A DNA stretch of 64,000 bases from Desulfonatronum thioautotrophicum (GTDB taxonomy: Bacteria; Desulfobacterota; Desulfovibrionia; Desulfovibrionales; Desulfonatronaceae), in NCBI RefSeq assembly GCF_000934745.1, contig NZ_KN882168.1, positions 382,888 through 446,887 on the forward strand. Direction: 5' to 3'. The notes below the pieces were generated by a model. That model searched no databases. It saw only the letters and a list, made by a program, of their open reading frames with translations, and was not told where the DNA came from. Position 1 is the stretch's first letter. Every line of letters starts with the position of its first letter. Position numbers and translations under genes: made by a program. Shown here in pieces: positions 46,415-54,267 of this stretch.

Positions 46415-46981
46415 TTACTTAGTTACACAGACATCATTGATTCTGCGCGAAACTTCCCGATACACGTCGGAAAAACGAAGTAGCCCGACAAGATCCTTCC
46501 CATGCTTGACGAACAGGGAATCGTGCCGGCCGACCACGAAACGATGGAACGCGGCATCCAGGGAATCGTCGACCTGGATCAGGGTGCTCTCCGATGGCGT
46601 ACGCAGAAACTCCTTCACCTGAACGTCCTGGGCAGTCTTGCACAGGTCGTCAAATGGCTTGGCCCAGAGCCGGGTCTGCTCCCGCATGGTCCGGACCACG
46701 TAGTCCACGTCCCGGTAGCGCAGATTTTCCGTGTTCATCATCCTCACATATCCCGGTTCCAGCCCCTGCATAACATCCATGGGCGAGAGCTTGCCCACGA
46801 TTCGGCCCTGTTCGTCCTCCACCAGCAGAATGCGTTGCTTGGCCCGACCGGCGACGAAATCTTCCTGAGCCTTGTCCAAGGCCGCCACAGCCGCCCCAAA
46901 CGTCGCGTCCCTGGAAATACGGGGAAAATCCCCCACCGGCCGCATGAAATCCCTGACGACTGTCTTTTCAACCACCACCAT
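46415..46981 (-). CDS. CBS-pair protein (CBS-B)
   Basis: 188 residues from ATG at 46981, with AGGAGG upstream. It is collinear with CBS-A: VVRDFMRPVGDFPRISRDAT, RIVGKLSPMDVMQGLEPGYV, the insert LWAKPFDDLCKTAQDVQVKE, then GRHDSLFV and LVGLLRFSDVYREV. Immediately upstream of transporter B. The conserved insert between the two CBS halves is absent from standard CBS pairs and is a marker of this subgroup. Confidence 0.93.
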   Translation of the reverse strand: MVVVEKTVVRDFMRPVGDFPRISRDATFGAAVAALDKAQEDFVAGRAKQRILLVEDEQGRIVGKLSPMDVMQGLEPGYVRMMNTENLRYRDVDYVVRTMREQTRLWAKPFDDLCKTAQDVQVKEFLRTPSESTLIQVDDSLDAAFHRFVVGRHDSLFVKHGKDLVGLLRFSDVYREVSRRINDVCVTK

Positions 46982-47111
46982 GCCGAACACCTCCTAGGGT
47001 TGATGATGCCATAGCCTCCAGTGGAGACGATTCTTGCTTATTCGGAAAGAAGATTGCCACCTAACCCATTCGTGAAAAATGTGTCAAGAGTTCCCAAGCT
47101 GAAAAAAATTC

Positions 47112-47124
47112 ATTTTGAAACAAC
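47112..47124 (+). promoter_or_regulatory. Candidate activator site ATTTTGAAACAAC (site 2)
   Basis: Identical in 13 of 13 bases to the site before the pseudo-receiver operon. It lies about 130 bases upstream of the CBS-B start and about 80 bases upstream of the start expected from the weak -24/-12-like box. Confidence 0.5.
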
Positions 47125-47247
47125 CAGACACAGCCCGGACATCAAACAACCTGAGACGTTTCCAAACCAAACCGAAATGCGTTCATTTTTTATCATTTCC
47201 GACACTCCGACATCTCGAATATTCTCGAACTTTTGGCGTATTGCGCT

Positions 47248-47279
47248 GATCGTTCCCACACTCCAGCGTGGGAACGATC
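47248..47279. repeat. Palindrome family, copy 4
   Basis: gatcgttcccacactccagc with its complement (one mismatch). Confidence 0.85.
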
Positions 47280-47297
47280 GGTGTCGCTCTGGCGATC

Positions 47298-47345
47298 AAA
47301 AAAAGCGACGCCCGATCAAGGACACGGTCCTCAATCGGGCGTCGC
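47298..47345 (-). terminator. Intrinsic terminator after the DUF2628-like gene
   Basis: Stem gcgacgcccgat/atcgggcgtcgc with a loop that itself can pair (aggacacggtcct), followed on the minus strand by TTTTTTT. It lies about 35 bases beyond the stop at 47380. Confidence 0.9.
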
Positions 47346-47379
47346 AACAGGAGGGGGGAGGAAAAAAAAGATCAGGAAG

Positions 47380-47793
47380 TCAAGTTTCTTGCCGCACTGC
47401 CAAGGCACTGGCCGGAGAGGTTGCCTCCACGGTCCCTTTCCAAACAAACCCCTTTTCCAGCAACTTACGCCCCCGCCACTCATTGCCCTTGAGTGCCGGA
47501 TAGAGCATGATCCCCATGTAGACTGTGAGAATCGCGAAATTGACAAAAGGCTTCAGCCAGGCATCAATCTCCATGGACTTTACGGCGTTCTCAACAAACA
47601 TCATGACCAATATCAGTGCAAGCCAAATTCCAAAAAATTTCCAGAGCCCCTTGACGGACATCCAGATGATTCCCAGGAAAAAAGCCGGCCAGGAAAAACC
47701 CTGTTTAACGGCCTGGCGCCCCTGTTCCGGGTGCTCGAAGATGTTATACTTTCTGGGATTTCGGTAAATACTCGGTATGGGGAGATGTATCAT
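47380..47793 (-). CDS. DUF2628-like small membrane protein
   Basis: 137 residues from ATG at 47793. The pattern YRNPRKYNIFEHPEQGRQAV then KQGFSWPAFFLGIIWMSVKG resembles DUF2628 proteins, in which a motif like 'vkqGFSWpaFff..iW.l.kglW' precedes two or three membrane helices. Three hydrophobic segments follow. Function is unknown. It follows the RR3 gene and ends at a strong terminator. Confidence 0.75.
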   Translation of the reverse strand: MIHLPIPSIYRNPRKYNIFEHPEQGRQAVKQGFSWPAFFLGIIWMSVKGLWKFFGIWLALILVMMFVENAVKSMEIDAWLKPFVNFAILTVYMGIMLYPALKGNEWRGRKLLEKGFVWKGTVEATSPASALAVRQET

Positions 47794-47908
47794 GTCGGGT
47801 AACAAAATAGTCCGTCAATACGGGTTGAAATCAACGTGTTGGCATGTCACGCTTGGCGCGCATGCATTCCCATAGCATCACAGGCACGTGAACCGGCGAT
47901 GAGGCCGA

Positions 47909-48355
47909 TCATCGCCAACTTTTCTCAATCCTGTCCAGGCGACTACGGATCTCGGCCTGGCGCAGCCGCTCGTCCCTCTCTTTCTTTGTCTCGTATGCCT
48001 TGTGGACTTTTTCCAACAACTGTTCGAATTCACAGGGCTTCAGCAGATAATCAAAAGCGCCCAGCCGCATTCCTTCCACTGCCGAGTCCACGGCGGCGTG
48101 GCCGGTCAGGAGAATCACCTCTATGGATTGATTGATCTTCTTGATTTCGCCCAGGGCCTCGATACCGTCCATCTCCGGCATCTTGATATCCAGGACGACA
48201 ACATCAACCGCATGTTCCCGGATGAGTGCCAAAGCGGCCATGGCGTCACCAGCCTGCATCGCCTCGACCCCTTTTTCACCAAAACGCTTGGCCAGGGTCG
48301 TCCGAAACCGCTCCTCGTCGTCCACCAACAACAATTGCATCTTTTCCGCCGACAT
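47909..48355 (-). CDS. Single-domain response regulator with conserved tail (RR3)
   Basis: 148 residues. Receiver with QLLLVDDEERFRTTLAKRF, VVVLDIKMPEMDG, LLTGHAAVDSAVEGMRLGAF and YLLKPCEFEQL, all active residues present; C-terminal tail KERDERLRQAEIRSRLDRIEKSWR-like, shared with RR1 and RR2. No DNA-binding domain. It lies about 240 bases downstream of the NifX-family gene on the same strand. Confidence 0.94.
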   Translation of the reverse strand: MSAEKMQLLLVDDEERFRTTLAKRFGEKGVEAMQAGDAMAALALIREHAVDVVVLDIKMPEMDGIEALGEIKKINQSIEVILLTGHAAVDSAVEGMRLGAFDYLLKPCEFEQLLEKVHKAYETKKERDERLRQAEIRSRLDRIEKSWR

Positions 48356-48540
48356 ACGAATCTCCTTTGCAAACCAGTGGTTGCGCCACTGTTGTTTGGG
48401 TTAGTTCGCGTCGAGGATCAGGGATTGAAGATCATCGCCGCATCGGCACTCAGCACCATTTGTCAAGAGCCCCCTTGCCTGTCAACCTGCAAATCAACCT
48501 AACCCAGGACTTTTTTGTTCTCGCACTACGGGTGCTCTGA

Positions 48541-48564
48541 ATCGGTATCGAAATCGAAATCGCG
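48541..48564. repeat. atcgaaatcg-type satellite, copy 3
   Basis: atcggtatcgaaatcgaaat followed by cgcg, just beyond the NifX-family stop. Confidence 0.6.
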
Positions 48565-48593
48565 ACGTCGGAACCTCGCGTTCCCAGCAAAGG

Positions 48594-48938
48594 CTACTCT
48601 TCCGGATAGAAGATATCCCCGGCCTGAAGTTCGCCGGCCTTCCATCGCTCTAGAGCCCAATCCACCGGGCCGATGACATTGTCCAAAACCCGCACCTTCT
48701 TCCATGTCAGGTACTGAAAAAACTCGTCCTCGATGCCTCCGCAGACGACCTCCTGGACGCTCTCTTTCATGACCAGATGACAAAGCTCCTCGGCAGATGA
48801 CTGCGGCAGAATCAGGTTCTGTTTCGTCACGTCATCTTCCGTGGCCAGTACGGCTTCCAGGGCCAGGTCGAACCGTGGGGCGACACAGCCCTCTTGAGCC
48901 ACAACGAGAACACTTCTGGTATCTCGTTTTTTGATCAT
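48594..48938 (-). CDS. NifX/NifB-family (dinitrogenase Fe-Mo cofactor type) protein
   Basis: 114 residues from ATG at 48938, one base after the upstream stop. The pattern VLVVAQEGCVAPRFDLALEA at the start and VVCGGIEDEFFQYLTWKKVRVLDNVIG in two consecutive pieces match the small domain that binds Fe-S/Mo cofactors in NifX and related proteins. In Desulfovibrio-type genomes such proteins commonly accompany sigma-54 activators, as here. A role as ligand-binding partner of that activator is inferred. No nitrogenase gene is nearby. Confidence 0.85.
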   Translation of the reverse strand: MIKKRDTRSVLVVAQEGCVAPRFDLALEAVLATEDDVTKQNLILPQSSAEELCHLVMKESVQEVVCGGIEDEFFQYLTWKKVRVLDNVIGPVDWALERWKAGELQAGDIFYPEE

Positions 48939-48939
48939 C

Positions 48940-50358
48940 TCACCCACCCAACTCGAACTCTTTCATTTTTCGCCACAAGGTGCTCCTGGCCCAGCCCAGG
49001 ATCTCCGCGGCCCGGCTGCGTTTGCCCCTGGCCTGGGCCAAGGCCTCCAGGATCATCTTTTTCTCCATGTCCTTCCAGGTGACTTCCAGCGGGTTGGCCA
49101 TTGGATGCGCATCCTGGGGAAGCGTCGGCCGAGGCTCCTGGTGTTGGGCTTCCTGCGCCGGGGGCGGGGTTTTGCTTTCCAGCACGTACAAGGGCAGATG
49201 CGTGGTGAGGATCTGGTCCCCCTGGCAGACGTTCACGGCATACTCCACGATATTGCGCAGTTCGCGGACGTTGCCGGGGTAGGGAAAGCTCAGCAGCTCC
49301 CGCAGGGCATCCTCGGAATAGCCCTTGATATTTTTCTTGAACTGAACGGAGATGGTGCGCAGAAACTGGTCCAAAAGCAGCCGGATGTCGCCTTCGCGCT
49401 CGCGCAGGGGCGGCAGATGCAGGCGGACCACGTTCAGCCGGAAGAGCAGATCGCTTCGAAACACCCCGAGCTGGACCATCTGCTCCAGGTTGCGCAACGT
49501 GGCCGCGATGACCCGGACGTTGACCTTCACCCCCTTGGAACCACCCAGGGGATAGACCACCTTGTCGTCCAGAAAGGACAGCAGCTTGGTCTGCAGGTTC
49601 ACGGGAAGGTCGCCGATCTCGGTCAGGAACAGGGTGCCGTTGTGGGCCAGGCGGAATCGGCCGGGCTTGCTTTCCACGGCCCCGGTGAAGGCACCCTTCT
49701 GGTGACCGAAAAGCTCGGACTCCAAAAGCGTTTCCGGCAGCGCTCCGCAGTTGACCTTGATGAACGGCCCCTTGGCCCGGTCCGAGGCATGGTGAACGGC
49801 CTCGGCGATGACGTCCTTGCCCGTCCCGGTTTCCCCGGTGATCAGCACCGAGGAGTCGGTCTGGCCGATCATGGGCATGATCTGAAAGATCCGCTGCATC
49901 TCCGGACTGTTGCCAATGAGGTGGCCGTATCTTTCGGAGTGGATGCGCTCCCAGTCCCATTTTTCGCTGGCCCGCAGATCCTCGATGGTCTCCAGGTATC
50001 CCTGACAATCCCCGTCCAGGTCGTAAATCGGGGCCAGGATGGTGCGTACCGGGATCTTCTTGCGGTCGCAGGAAATGATGTTCCCGGCCGGACAGTCGCC
50101 CATCCCGTCACCGCTATTGGGCAGGACCGGGCAGTGCTGCTGGCAGATGGTGTTGCGGACAACATGCGCGCAAAATAATCCACGGACCTGTTCCCGCGAA
50201 AAACCGGTCAGGGCCTCGAACGCGCTGTTCACGGCCACGATACGGCGCTCCCGGTCCACCAGAAAGGCACCATGGGGGATCTCGTCGAAAAGATGCTGAA
50301 AGGCCACGGGACTGTTGAACAGGCCGTGGACCTGGGGATTGAGGCTGTTCGTGCTCAT
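48940..50358 (-). CDS. PAS-domain sigma-54-dependent transcriptional activator
   Basis: 472 residues from ATG at 50358. The PAS domain (about 18-130) contains five Cys at 63, 72, 76, 89 and 97 (CAHVVRNTICQQHCPV region), suggesting a metal or redox site. AAA+ module: Walker A GETGTGKD 175-182, GAFTGA 222-227, Walker B position LFLTEIG with Thr 246 where Asp is usual. The Fis-type helix-turn-helix is at the end (KRSRAAEILGWARSTLWRKM). There is no receiver, so sensing is through PAS. It is the only sigma-54 activator in the island and the likely user of the promoter at 44285. Confidence 0.94.
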   Translation of the reverse strand: MSTNSLNPQVHGLFNSPVAFQHLFDEIPHGAFLVDRERRIVAVNSAFEALTGFSREQVRGLFCAHVVRNTICQQHCPVLPNSGDGMGDCPAGNIISCDRKKIPVRTILAPIYDLDGDCQGYLETIEDLRASEKWDWERIHSERYGHLIGNSPEMQRIFQIMPMIGQTDSSVLITGETGTGKDVIAEAVHHASDRAKGPFIKVNCGALPETLLESELFGHQKGAFTGAVESKPGRFRLAHNGTLFLTEIGDLPVNLQTKLLSFLDDKVVYPLGGSKGVKVNVRVIAATLRNLEQMVQLGVFRSDLLFRLNVVRLHLPPLREREGDIRLLLDQFLRTISVQFKKNIKGYSEDALRELLSFPYPGNVRELRNIVEYAVNVCQGDQILTTHLPLYVLESKTPPPAQEAQHQEPRPTLPQDAHPMANPLEVTWKDMEKKMILEALAQARGKRSRAAEILGWARSTLWRKMKEFELGG

Positions 50359-50616
50359 GTCGATGCTTTGGCGACATGATCGCCCGACTTTCTGGTTAAA
50401 AAAATGAAAAGTGTTTCCAATTGTCTCATTTTCATCCGCGAATAAAACGCCCTTACCATGCACCCTTGGCTACGGCAATACCCGGTCAGAACCGGTCGCC
50501 TGAGTGAGGTTGGAGGTTGATGGCGTCTTGAGCAAAGCGGGCGGTTCAGGCCTGGTCGAGGTGCAAAGGCGGGATATTGGGGGAAATGCTCTCTGGCTCG
50601 TCCGACGCGAAGCGGA

Positions 50617-51582
50617 TTACCCGATCATTTCCGGGCCAGGCGCGCGCAGGGGCAGGGTTACGGTGAAGGTCGACCCCTTGGCCACTGCGCTGTCCACCGA
50701 GATCACGCCGCCCAGCTTGGTCGCGATGCCATAGCAGATGGAGAGGCCCAGTCCGGCGCCCTTGCCCGGCGGCTTGGTGGTGAAGAACGGCTCGAAGAGT
50801 CGGTGCAGATGGTCCTCGGGAATGCCGCAGCCGTCATCCTTGACCGTGATCACGACCCAATCCGCTCCTTTGGAACGAGTCCCGACCACGACCGTGCCGT
50901 CGCGCTCCACGGCATCCAGGGCGTTGTTGATCAGATTCAGGACCAGTTGGCGCAGCTGAGCCGAATCGCTGTACATCTTGGACAAGTTCGCGTCGAAGTC
51001 GCGCTCGATGACGATACTTCGCAATGCGGCGTCCTTTTCCAGAATGCCCACGACCTCGTCCAGAAGTTCATTCAGGTCCACTTCCCGGATATTGGAATCC
51101 ATGTTTTCCGCGAAACGGAGCAGCTTGCCGGTAATGTCGCCGCAGCGATGGGTCTGTTTGATGATGATCCGCAGCGACTCCGTGAATTCGCCGCGATATG
51201 TGAAATCCCTGCTTTCCTCCTTTGCCAGGAGGTCCTCCAACCAACCGGCTTCCTCGTTGATGATCGCCAGGGGGTTGTTGATTTCATGGGCCACACCCGT
51301 GGAAAGTTGACCAAAGGCGGCCAGTTTGTGGGCCTGGATTAACTGCTCGTCCACGACGCAGAACGGAGCATTTTGCTCGGCGGCACCGTGCCCCTGATTT
51401 GCCTGGGTCGGACCATCAGGCTGAACTTCAGCGCGGTTGGGGGAAGCGGGAGTGGGCCGTGGGGCAAGGAACGTTCCGATGACGTAGCCGGCCCCCACGC
51501 CGCAAAAAAGAGCAAGGATTACGATGAGGATAGGAAACCTCCAGTTTGAACGATCCGGGGTGAACGGGAATCGCTCCGTCAG
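50617..51582 (-). CDS. Histidine kinase with one N-terminal membrane helix (HK2)
   Basis: The first conventional start is GTG at 51498 (293 residues), but the open frame continues upstream through a clear membrane helix ([20 protein letters not shown], starting near 51543) with no ATG, GTG or TTG. I extend to CTG at 51582, which overlaps the RR4 stop as CTGA; GGAGG at 51539-51543 could alternatively serve an ATC. HisKA has [20 protein letters not shown], HATPase [15 protein letters not shown] and [11 protein letters not shown]. Paired with RR4 upstream. There is no large sensor domain. Confidence 0.85.
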   Translation of the reverse strand: MTERFPFTPDRSNWRFPILIVILALFCGVGAGYVIGTFLAPRPTPASPNRAEVQPDGPTQANQGHGAAEQNAPFCVVDEQLIQAHKLAAFGQLSTGVAHEINNPLAIINEEAGWLEDLLAKEESRDFTYRGEFTESLRIIIKQTHRCGDITGKLLRFAENMDSNIREVDLNELLDEVVGILEKDAALRSIVIERDFDANLSKMYSDSAQLRQLVLNLINNALDAVERDGTVVVGTRSKGADWVVITVKDDGCGIPEDHLHRLFEPFFTTKPPGKGAGLGLSICYGIATKLGGVISVDSAVAKGSTFTVTLPLRAPGPEMIG

Positions 51583-51962
51583 CCGTCCGCTCTCTTGCGG
51601 GCGGCGGACTGAATGGCCTCTTGCAGGGTGGCGAGGTCGCAGGGTTTGGCCAGACAGGCATCGATCATCCCGCTGACCTCCTCTTCCTTGAAACTGAACG
51701 ACCCATGTCCGGTGACCATGATCACGCCCATTTCCGGATGGTCGTGCTTCAGGCGCTGCATCACTTCCTTGCCGTCCATGCCCGGCATCTTCACGTCAAT
51801 GACCGCCACATCCACGGCTTCTGTTTGGGCGACTTTCAGGGCCTCTTCGCCGCTGCTCACGGCGATCACCCTGAACCCGCGATACTCCAGCCGCCGCCGG
51901 ACGGACTCCAAAAGGGAGATCTCATCGTCCACCAGCAGCACGGTGATGCTTTTGTTTATCAC
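51579..51962 (-). CDS. Single-domain response regulator (RR4)
   Basis: 127 residues from GTG at 51962 (GAGGAAG upstream). Receiver with VLLVDDEISLLESVRRRL, VAVIDVKMPGMDG, MVTGHGS and CLAKPCDLA. A six-residue insertion (FSFKEEEV region) lengthens the loop after the Thr. It has no tail and no output domain. It follows the receiver-transporter fusion gene by about 135 bases and is translationally linked to HK2. Confidence 0.93.
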   Translation of the reverse strand: MINKSITVLLVDDEISLLESVRRRLEYRGFRVIAVSSGEEALKVAQTEAVDVAVIDVKMPGMDGKEVMQRLKHDHPEMGVIMVTGHGSFSFKEEEVSGMIDACLAKPCDLATLQEAIQSAARKRADG

Positions 51963-52045
51963 ACAGCTTCCTCAATCCAAAATTCAGAATCCCCTGGCGG
52001 GTCGCGGAAATTCCATGACCCGCCAGGGCATAATGGTTGAAAGGA

Positions 52046-52072
52046 TCGTTGGTGCGCTTTTCGCGCACCAAC
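52046..52072. terminator. Hairpin between the fusion transporter gene and RR4
   Basis: gttggtgcgc, loop, gcgcaccaac. The T-run (gttttttc) is on the plus-strand side, so on the minus strand, where the genes lie, it may be only a partial terminator or a processing site. Confidence 0.5.
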
Positions 52073-52096
52073 GGAGTTTTTTCAAAGCCTCGCTGG

Positions 52097-54202
52097 CTAG
52101 GCCGGGAAGGGCAGGAAACGCCAGTAGCCCAGGATGACCCAGAACCACAGGACAACCCAGGACAGAATCAGGATGATGACCCCATGCTTGGCGAAATCCA
52201 TGGGGGTGACCATATGCTGACCGGTCTTGGGATCCTTGGACATGGCATAGATCAGGGCGTTGTTCGGGGTGCCGATGATCATGCAGTGGGCAAAGGACGA
52301 GGCAAAGGCCGTGGCCAGCCCGACCATGACCGGAGAGGCATCGGCCAGGATGGCTGTGGGCACGAGAATCGGACCCAAAGCGGCCACCGTGGCGCCGTCG
52401 CTCATGAAGTTGGTCAGGATGCCGGTAATTATCGAACAGGCAATAGCCAGACCGGCACTGGAGTTGGTCAGGAAGGCGGGCAGCGCGGTGACGAACGCAT
52501 CGGCAATCCACAAGGCTCCGCCGGTCTGGGCCAAGCCGAAGCCCATGGCGCTGGCCGCGGCGTACAGGGCGATAACGTTCCAGTGTACCTGGGCAATATC
52601 CTTCCAGCGCACGATCTTCAGGACGCTCAGGGCCACCAGGGCCAGGATCACCGGACCGCCCATGCCGAACTTGTGGGACAAGGCCGACCACAGGAAGATC
52701 AGCACCACCAGGACGGCGGCGGTCTTGTATTCATCGCCGGTCATTTTGCCCAGCTTTTCGGATTCGCGTTTCACCGCCGCGGAAACGTTCAACTTGGTGA
52801 GCTTCACCTTGTTGCGGCCCCACAGATAGAAGTAGAGGCCAACGATGACGGCCATCACCGGCACGAAGGGCAGGCCGTACATCACCCACTGGCCGAAACT
52901 GATGGAAATGCCGTAGTCGCCCAGCGTGGTGATCATGATGACGTTGCGCCCACCGGCCGCGGGCGAACCGGGACCGCCCACGTTGCAGGCAAAGTTCAGG
53001 GTCAGCAGGAGCATGATGACCAGCGTCTTGTCTCGATCAATCCCGCCGGCCTTGATCGCGCCGATGTAGACCATCATCAGGATCGGGCCGATGAAGGCGA
53101 TCAGGGCGTGTTCGGACAGGAAGGAGGCGCACACGGCAACCATGGGCGCGAAGATCAGGCAGAGCTTGAACAGCGATGTGCTGGGCTTGAGCAACACCAG
53201 GCCGATGCGCCGGTCCAGCCCGGTCTTGCCGATGGCGATGGCCACGGCCAGCACGCCGAAAATGAAAAACACGGCGTCCGTGGCAAAGGCCTTGGCCACG
53301 TCGTTGGGTGGAAAGACCCCGAACCAGTACATGACCACGCCGACCAGGAGCGACGTGATCCCGATGGGTAGCGCCGTGGTGGCCCAGAACAGGGCCGCGC
53401 ACATGAGCATGCCGACCATGATCTTGGCCCGCTGCATGGCCGCCTGTTCCAGGGCCGCCCCTTGCAGATCCAGCCGGGCCATCCGCGTGCCGTAGAACTC
53501 GGCGATGCTCTGCCCGGGCTGCATGTTCCCGAACTGGGCAAAGCCCCTGATCAGATCTTCCTGCGGGCCGCCCTTCTGTGCGGTCATCAGCTCCACCAGG
53601 CGATCAGGTGCGGGGATGATGTACATGATCAGCAGAATCAGAAAACCGATGCAGATGAATCCGGGCCGGTACCCCTCGCGGCCCAAGAACCAGTTCTTGA
53701 AGCCCTTGCCCTCGATGTACGGTGATTCATACCTGGCCTGGGCATAGGTATACTCCTGCCGGGCACCGTTGATATTTTCGATCAATTCTTCCAGGGCCGC
53801 GGGTTTCTGCATGTAGGCATACGCATCGCGCTTTCCGGTGACCCGGGCCGCTTCCATGGTGGCGTGCCCGGTGAGCATGATCACCTGGACTTCCGAATCC
53901 AGTTCCTTGATGGCTTCCAGGGCTTCGAGGCCCTCCATCTTGGGCATTTTCTGGTCCAGGACCACCACCTGGGGCTTTTCGTGGCGCACCGCCAGCATGG
54001 CCTGCTCGCCGTCCGCGGCCTCCAGCACCTCATAGCCTCGAGAGGTCAGGCGCTTGGCCAGAGAAGACCGAAACTGCTCTTCGTCGTCCACCAGCAGGAC
54101 TTTCGTTGTTCCTCCAGGAGCGGCCCGCAGCTCCTGGCGACCGATTTCGATCAGGTCCTCATGGTCGGAACCTGGCGGATTCTTCATCTTTTCCGTTGTC
54201 AT
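52097..54202 (-). CDS. Receiver domain fused to an SLC13/DASS transporter (REC-SLC13)
   Basis: 701 residues. Residues 33-148 are a receiver with a complete active site (Asp 39/Asp 40, phospho-acceptor Asp 83 in VVLDQKMPKMEG, Thr 111 in MLTGHAT, Lys 133 in MQKPAAL). After a linker (149-180) come about 12 membrane helices with SLC13 features (TTALPIGITSLLVGVVMYW, NVGGPGSPAAGGRNVIMI, LTNFMSDGATVAALGPILVP, IIGTPNNALIYAMS). The reading frame is continuous through the junction, so this is one protein. It suggests phosphorylation of the receiver directly gates transport. Next to HK3 upstream and RR4-HK2 downstream. Confidence 0.94.
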   Translation of the reverse strand: MTTEKMKNPPGSDHEDLIEIGRQELRAAPGGTTKVLLVDDEEQFRSSLAKRLTSRGYEVLEAADGEQAMLAVRHEKPQVVVLDQKMPKMEGLEALEAIKELDSEVQVIMLTGHATMEAARVTGKRDAYAYMQKPAALEELIENINGARQEYTYAQARYESPYIEGKGFKNWFLGREGYRPGFICIGFLILLIMYIIPAPDRLVELMTAQKGGPQEDLIRGFAQFGNMQPGQSIAEFYGTRMARLDLQGAALEQAAMQRAKIMVGMLMCAALFWATTALPIGITSLLVGVVMYWFGVFPPNDVAKAFATDAVFFIFGVLAVAIAIGKTGLDRRIGLVLLKPSTSLFKLCLIFAPMVAVCASFLSEHALIAFIGPILMMVYIGAIKAGGIDRDKTLVIMLLLTLNFACNVGGPGSPAAGGRNVIMITTLGDYGISISFGQWVMYGLPFVPVMAVIVGLYFYLWGRNKVKLTKLNVSAAVKRESEKLGKMTGDEYKTAAVLVVLIFLWSALSHKFGMGGPVILALVALSVLKIVRWKDIAQVHWNVIALYAAASAMGFGLAQTGGALWIADAFVTALPAFLTNSSAGLAIACSIITGILTNFMSDGATVAALGPILVPTAILADASPVMVGLATAFASSFAHCMIIGTPNNALIYAMSKDPKTGQHMVTPMDFAKHGVIILILSWVVLWFWVILGYWRFLPFPA

Positions 54203-54267
54203 GCATCCTCCGTTTCAAGTTCATACGTTAAAGGGTTGCCAACAAACATTCAGCCTCATGTCCGCGA

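Larger units (their letters stand above)
46982..47379. other. Regulatory region upstream of CBS-B
   Basis: It contains a weak -24/-12-like sequence (47044-47059 on the minus strand, TGGCAATCTTCTTTCC, lacking the GC of the -12 box), the 13-mer site (47112-47124), a palindrome copy (47248-47279) and the terminator of the upstream gene (47298-47345). No gene. Confidence 0.6.

Noticed and set aside
47044-47059. TGGCAATCTTCTTTCC as a sigma-54 promoter for CBS-B
   Set aside because: The nearly invariant GC of the -12 box is missing (TC instead), so it is mentioned only as context for the 13-mer site.
38498-47279. Recurrent palindromes as a CRISPR array
   Set aside because: The copies are thousands of bases apart, without regular spacers and without cas genes.
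48935-50008. A 357-codon minus-strand frame overlapping the sigma-54 activator
   Set aside because: Same strand but other frame; the activator frame has all AAA+ motifs.
52037-53371. A 444-codon plus-strand open frame
   Set aside because: Antisense of the REC-SLC13 gene, with the low-complexity composition of a shadow frame.
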